The notes below the pieces were generated by a model. It was not told where the DNA came from and searched no databases. It worked only from the letters and a program-made list of their open reading frames with translations. A stretch of DNA of 64,000 nt from UBA993 sp964485855. Lineage in GTDB: Bacteria; Bacillota; Dethiobacteria; DTU022. The DNA is taken from the NCBI GenBank assembly GCA_964485855.1, contig CAZAKI010000002.1:53511-117510 (forward strand), given 5' to 3'. Positions 61,445 through 64,000 of this stretch are shown piece after piece; position 1 is the first letter of the stretch; the number at the start of each line of letters is the position of its first letter. Made by a program: the position numbers and the translations under genes.

Positions 61445-61475
61445 AAAGGGGTGTCATTGACATCCCTTTACTTTT
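61445..61475 (+). terminator. Terminator of the small-protein unit (or attenuator before the activase genes)
   Basis: AAAGGGGTGTCA pairs with TGACATCCCTTT (one G-T pair), followed by ACTTTTT. It lies 68 bases after the 30-residue gene and 30 bases before the activase-related gene. Confidence 0.75.
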
Positions 61476-61505
61476 TGGCGGGGCTAAGATCATATGAGGT
61501 GAGAA

Positions 61506-62531
61506 ATGAGAAGGCAATCGAGTGTTGGCATTCCCCGTGCCCTTTCATATTACACTTTTTACCCTATGTGGAGAGAATTTTTTAAAGTCCTAGGGTTAAA
61601 AGTGATAGTATCTTTGCCGACAAACCGCAAGATTTTGGATGATGGCATCAGGGAGACGGTCAATGATGCCTGCATTCCGATCAAGGTTTTTCATGGGCAT
61701 GTGCTTAATCTTGCCGGGCGGGTTGATTATATTTTTATTCCCCGTCTGGTTAGTGCTGACGGAAGGTCGACCTTTTGTCCAAAATTTCTCGGCCTGCCCG
61801 ATATGGTCCGTCACGCGGGAATGTCTTTGCCGCAATTAATCGATGTTCGTTTCAACTGCGGCAGGTTTCCAGGTGTTATCTTGCAGTTTTTCTTTGCTGT
61901 TGCTTTTACAATGGGTATCAAAAATCCGATTAATATTTTTCAAGCTGCTATTCGGGCTGTTTTAAAGGATCACCAGTACCGGAGATTGATGCAAATGGGT
62001 CTTACCCCACTCAAAGCTTTGGCAATGCTTGATCAAAATCTAGCGAGCAAAGATGGTCTGGTTGAGCGGGATAATCCTGAAGAGAAGAATAAGATGGCGA
62101 TAGCCCTGCTTGGTTACCCATACGCTGTATTTGACCCCTACATTAGTGCTGATATCTACGAAAAATTAGTCAAGCTGGGTGTTTCAGTCATTACATTTGA
62201 ACAGATCCCGCCCAAGATCATGCGCCAGTTTTCCCGGGTATTGCCACAGAATTTTTTCTGGTACTACAGCAACCGGGTCTGCTGGGCGGGCCTTTATCTG
62301 CTGAGGGCCAAAAACAAGGTTGACGGTATTATCCACTTAACCGCTTTCGGTTGCGGACCGGACGCGATGGTTGATAAAACGCTTGAACTTGAAGCGAAGC
62401 GTGCAGGATTGCCTTTTTTAAGTCTTTCAATTGATGAACATACCGGCGAAGGCGGGGTACAGACCCGGCTGGAAGCTTTTATTGATATGCTTCAGGCTAG
62501 AAAATCAAAGATCAAGGTGGCCGGTTATTGA
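61506..62531 (+). CDS. Acyl-CoA dehydratase activase-related protein (DUF2229 type)
   Basis: 341 residues. Resembles the DUF2229 region of large dehydratase activases: SVGIPRALSYYTFYP, TVNDACIPIKVFHGHV and a RSTFCPKFLG cysteine, with a later AFGCGPDAMVD, matching the HgdB-like module that binds an iron-sulfur cluster. Here this region is a separate gene rather than fused to the ATPase domain that follows. AGGTGAG lies before the ATG. Its stop overlaps the next ATG (TGATG). Confidence 0.85.
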   Translation: MRRQSSVGIPRALSYYTFYPMWREFFKVLGLKVIVSLPTNRKILDDGIRETVNDACIPIKVFHGHVLNLAGRVDYIFIPRLVSADGRSTFCPKFLGLPDMVRHAGMSLPQLIDVRFNCGRFPGVILQFFFAVAFTMGIKNPINIFQAAIRAVLKDHQYRRLMQMGLTPLKALAMLDQNLASKDGLVERDNPEEKNKMAIALLGYPYAVFDPYISADIYEKLVKLGVSVITFEQIPPKIMRQFSRVLPQNFFWYYSNRVCWAGLYLLRAKNKVDGIIHLTAFGCGPDAMVDKTLELEAKRAGLPFLSLSIDEHTGEGGVQTRLEAFIDMLQARKSKIKVAGY

Positions 62532-63535
62532 TGGATAAAATTTTCCTCGGGATCGATGTCGGTTCGGTTAGTACCAACCTGGTAGCTGTTGATAACACCA
62601 GCCGGGTAATTGCCTTCGAGTATTTGCGAACCCGTGGTCAGCCGATCCAGGTTGTGCAGGAGGGCTTGAAGCTTCTGGCGCCAAAACTGCCTGCCGGTGC
62701 CGTGGTTAAAGGGGTTGGAGTAACTGGCAGCGCCCGCAGCCTGATCGGTGTAGCTGTTGGCGCTGATCTGGTAAAAAATGAGATTACAGCCCATGCTGTA
62801 GCGGCTGACCTGATCATGCCCGGGGTTCAGACGGTTTTGGAAATCGGCGGGCAGGACTCAAAGCTAATTATTCTCAGACACGGAGTAGTAGTCGATTTTG
62901 CGATGAATACTGTTTGTGCTGCCGGCACCGGTTCGTTTCTTGATCATCAGGCTGCCCGCTTGGGAATTCCAATTGAGGATTTTGGAGATCTGGCCCTGAA
63001 GAGTGCCCAGCCGGTTCATATTGCCGGGCGTTGCTCGGTTTTTGCCGAATCGGACATGGTCCATAAGCAGCAGACCGGTCACAGCCTGGAAGATATCGTT
63101 GCCGGACTCTGTGATGCTTTGGTCCGCAATTATTTGAATAACGTTGGCAAAGGGAAAGAAATTCTTTCCCCCGTGGTTTTCCAGGGTGGGGTAGCAGCTA
63201 ACAAAGGAATTAGGGCCGCTTTTGAAAAAACGCTGGGAATGGAAATAATTGTGCCGGAGCATTTTCATGTGATGGGTGCCATGGGAGCTGCCGTTTTAGC
63301 CTGTCGGCAGGAAGGCGAAAGAGACGGGGATTCAGCATTCCGGGGTTTTGTGATGAGCGCCCTGAAGTATGATTCAACTGCATTTGTTTGTGATGGTTGC
63401 CCAAATATCTGCGAAATAGTGAACCTGTTCTTAGATGGAAAGCTCCTGGCCCGTTGGGGCGGACGCTGCGGAAAGTGGCAGAATTTAGAGTACCAGCCAG
63501 TTGGCGAGCTTGTTAGAGAAAATTTTTCTGTTTAG
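62531..63535 (+). CDS. Acyl-CoA dehydratase activase (BcrA/BadF/HgdC ATPase family)
   Basis: 334 residues. ASKHA ATPase with GIDVGSVSTNLVAVD, LEIGGQDSKLI and GGVAANKGIRAAFE, and the cluster cysteines in NTVCAAGTGSF and AGRCSVFAESD. It has a C-terminal CDGCPNICE and GGRCGKW motif. Such proteins use ATP to drive an electron into a partner dehydratase or double-cubane protein. The substrate-converting partner is not encoded here, so the target is unknown. Start at the ATG at 62531. Confidence 0.88.
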   Translation: MDKIFLGIDVGSVSTNLVAVDNTSRVIAFEYLRTRGQPIQVVQEGLKLLAPKLPAGAVVKGVGVTGSARSLIGVAVGADLVKNEITAHAVAADLIMPGVQTVLEIGGQDSKLIILRHGVVVDFAMNTVCAAGTGSFLDHQAARLGIPIEDFGDLALKSAQPVHIAGRCSVFAESDMVHKQQTGHSLEDIVAGLCDALVRNYLNNVGKGKEILSPVVFQGGVAANKGIRAAFEKTLGMEIIVPEHFHVMGAMGAAVLACRQEGERDGDSAFRGFVMSALKYDSTAFVCDGCPNICEIVNLFLDGKLLARWGGRCGKWQNLEYQPVGELVRENFSV

Positions 63536-63601
63536 AAGGAATATCTCTAAAAACAGAGAATTATTTACTTTGCTTCAATATTATTATAAGGGGGTTTACT
63601 A

Positions 63602-64000
63602 TTGAAAAAGCTTTTAGTTCTAACACTGCTTGTTGTTTTTGGTTTGTTTGTGTTTGGTTGTGGCGGTGCGACTGATGACGCAGTTGTTGAAGAACCCGAG
63701 GGCGAAGAAGAAGCAGCAGCTTTCAAGATCGGGATCATGACCGGGACTGTTTCCCAGGGGGAGGAAGAGTTCAGGGCGGCAGTCGAGCTGGTTGAGAAAT
63801 ACGGCTCGGATGTTGTGGTGCACATGACTTATCCGGATAAGTTCATGGATGAACAGGAAACCACTATCGCCAATATCGTCAGTCTGGCTGCTGATCCGGA
63901 TATGAAAGCGATCGTAATCTGCCAGGCTGTTCCGGGTACCAAAGCGGCAATTGATATTATCAAGGAAACCCGTGATGATATTGTATTCATTGCCGGTGTT
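63602..64000 (+). CDS. DUF3798-type periplasmic-binding lipoprotein, 3' end outside window
   Basis: 133 residues visible. TTG start at 63602 after AAGGGGG. Lipoprotein signal with FVFGC (Cys about residue 20), an acidic linker, then KIGIMTGTVSQGEEEFRAA, the DUF3798 substrate-binding fold start, followed by MKAIVICQAVPGTKAAID. Likely the ligand-binding part of an uptake system encoded beyond the window. It follows the activase genes by 66 bases on the same strand. Confidence 0.8.
   Translation, partial: MKKLLVLTLLVVFGLFVFGCGGATDDAVVEEPEGEEEAAAFKIGIMTGTVSQGEEEFRAAVELVEKYGSDVVVHMTYPDKFMDEQETTIANIVSLAADPDMKAIVICQAVPGTKAAIDIIKETRDDIVFIAGV

Noticed and set aside
1..64000. CRISPR arrays, insertion sequences, prophage or rRNA genes
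   Set aside because: No regularly spaced repeats, transposase, integrase or rRNA segments were seen on either strand.

Overview
The window looks like a chromosomal segment of an anaerobic, clostridium-like member of the Bacillota, probably from a metagenome or draft assembly. Signs of this placement are strong AGGAGG-type ribosome binding sites, frequent TTG/GTG starts, a HutP-family protein, the LL-diaminopimelate aminotransferase (DapL) lysine route, lysine-fermentation genes, superoxide reductase, FeoAB, 2-hydroxyacyl-CoA dehydratase-type activases and a PerR-type regulator. Two runs of exactly 100 N (42504-42603 and 54622-54721) are scaffold gaps. The second is flanked by an exact 55-base duplication and is almost certainly an artefact that splits dapL.

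Layout. 0-4 kb: the end of a repeat protein and two tandem membrane-anchored beta-helix proteins. 4-8.5 kb: a four-domain sulfur-transfer flavoprotein, Lgt, and a DUF427/MsrB pair behind a promoter carrying a PerR-box-like site. 8.4-11 kb: DtxR-type regulator, FeoA and FeoB with an operator-like palindrome over the start site. 11-14.6 kb: MrfB/MrfA (YprB/YprA) repair pair on the minus strand. 14.8-18.4 kb: lysine-fermentation genes kdd, an aminotransferase, kal and kce. 18.4-23.1 kb: minus-strand nadE-mnmG-radical SAM operon with a terminator hairpin between promoter and first gene. 23-30 kb: glutaredoxin-like protein, CDF transporter, GalU, amidase, a split Gate-domain pair, FetAB and a site-2 protease. 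30.5-38 kb: small membrane protein, QueG and a complete oppABCDF operon.

38-44 kb: DUF2007, PAP2 phosphatase, TatA, TatA, TatC, MobA, a CofE-like ligase cut by the first gap, and Lnt cut by the same gap. 44-52 kb: MarR, DUF4349 lipoprotein, HutP-like protein, a RING/zinc-ribbon membrane protein, cold-shock protein, PerR, ZIP transporter, superoxide reductase, a zinc-finger/winged-helix protein, MFS and DUF3786. 52-57 kb: dapB-dapA-dapL-lysA. 57-61 kb: TspO-like protein, DUF937, a cyclopropane-synthase-like methyltransferase, and an AT-rich pair (zinc ribbon, HEAT repeat). 60.9 kb: tRNA-Pro(CGG). 61-64 kb: a compact unit of two overlapping small membrane proteins with its own consensus promoter, palindrome and terminator, then a two-gene dehydratase activase and the start of a DUF3798 lipoprotein.

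How the parts fit: several genes serve redox and metal balance in an anaerobe (PerR, superoxide reductase, MsrB, FeoAB, FetAB, CDF, ZIP). Lysine is both made (dap genes) and apparently degraded (kdd/kal/kce). Lgt and Lnt mature the several lipoproteins seen (MsrB, OppA, DUF4349, DUF3798). The least explained items are the two small membrane proteins at 61.1-61.4 kb, the aminotransferase within the lysine-fermentation genes, the MobA/CofE-like coupling and the tandem beta-helix proteins.
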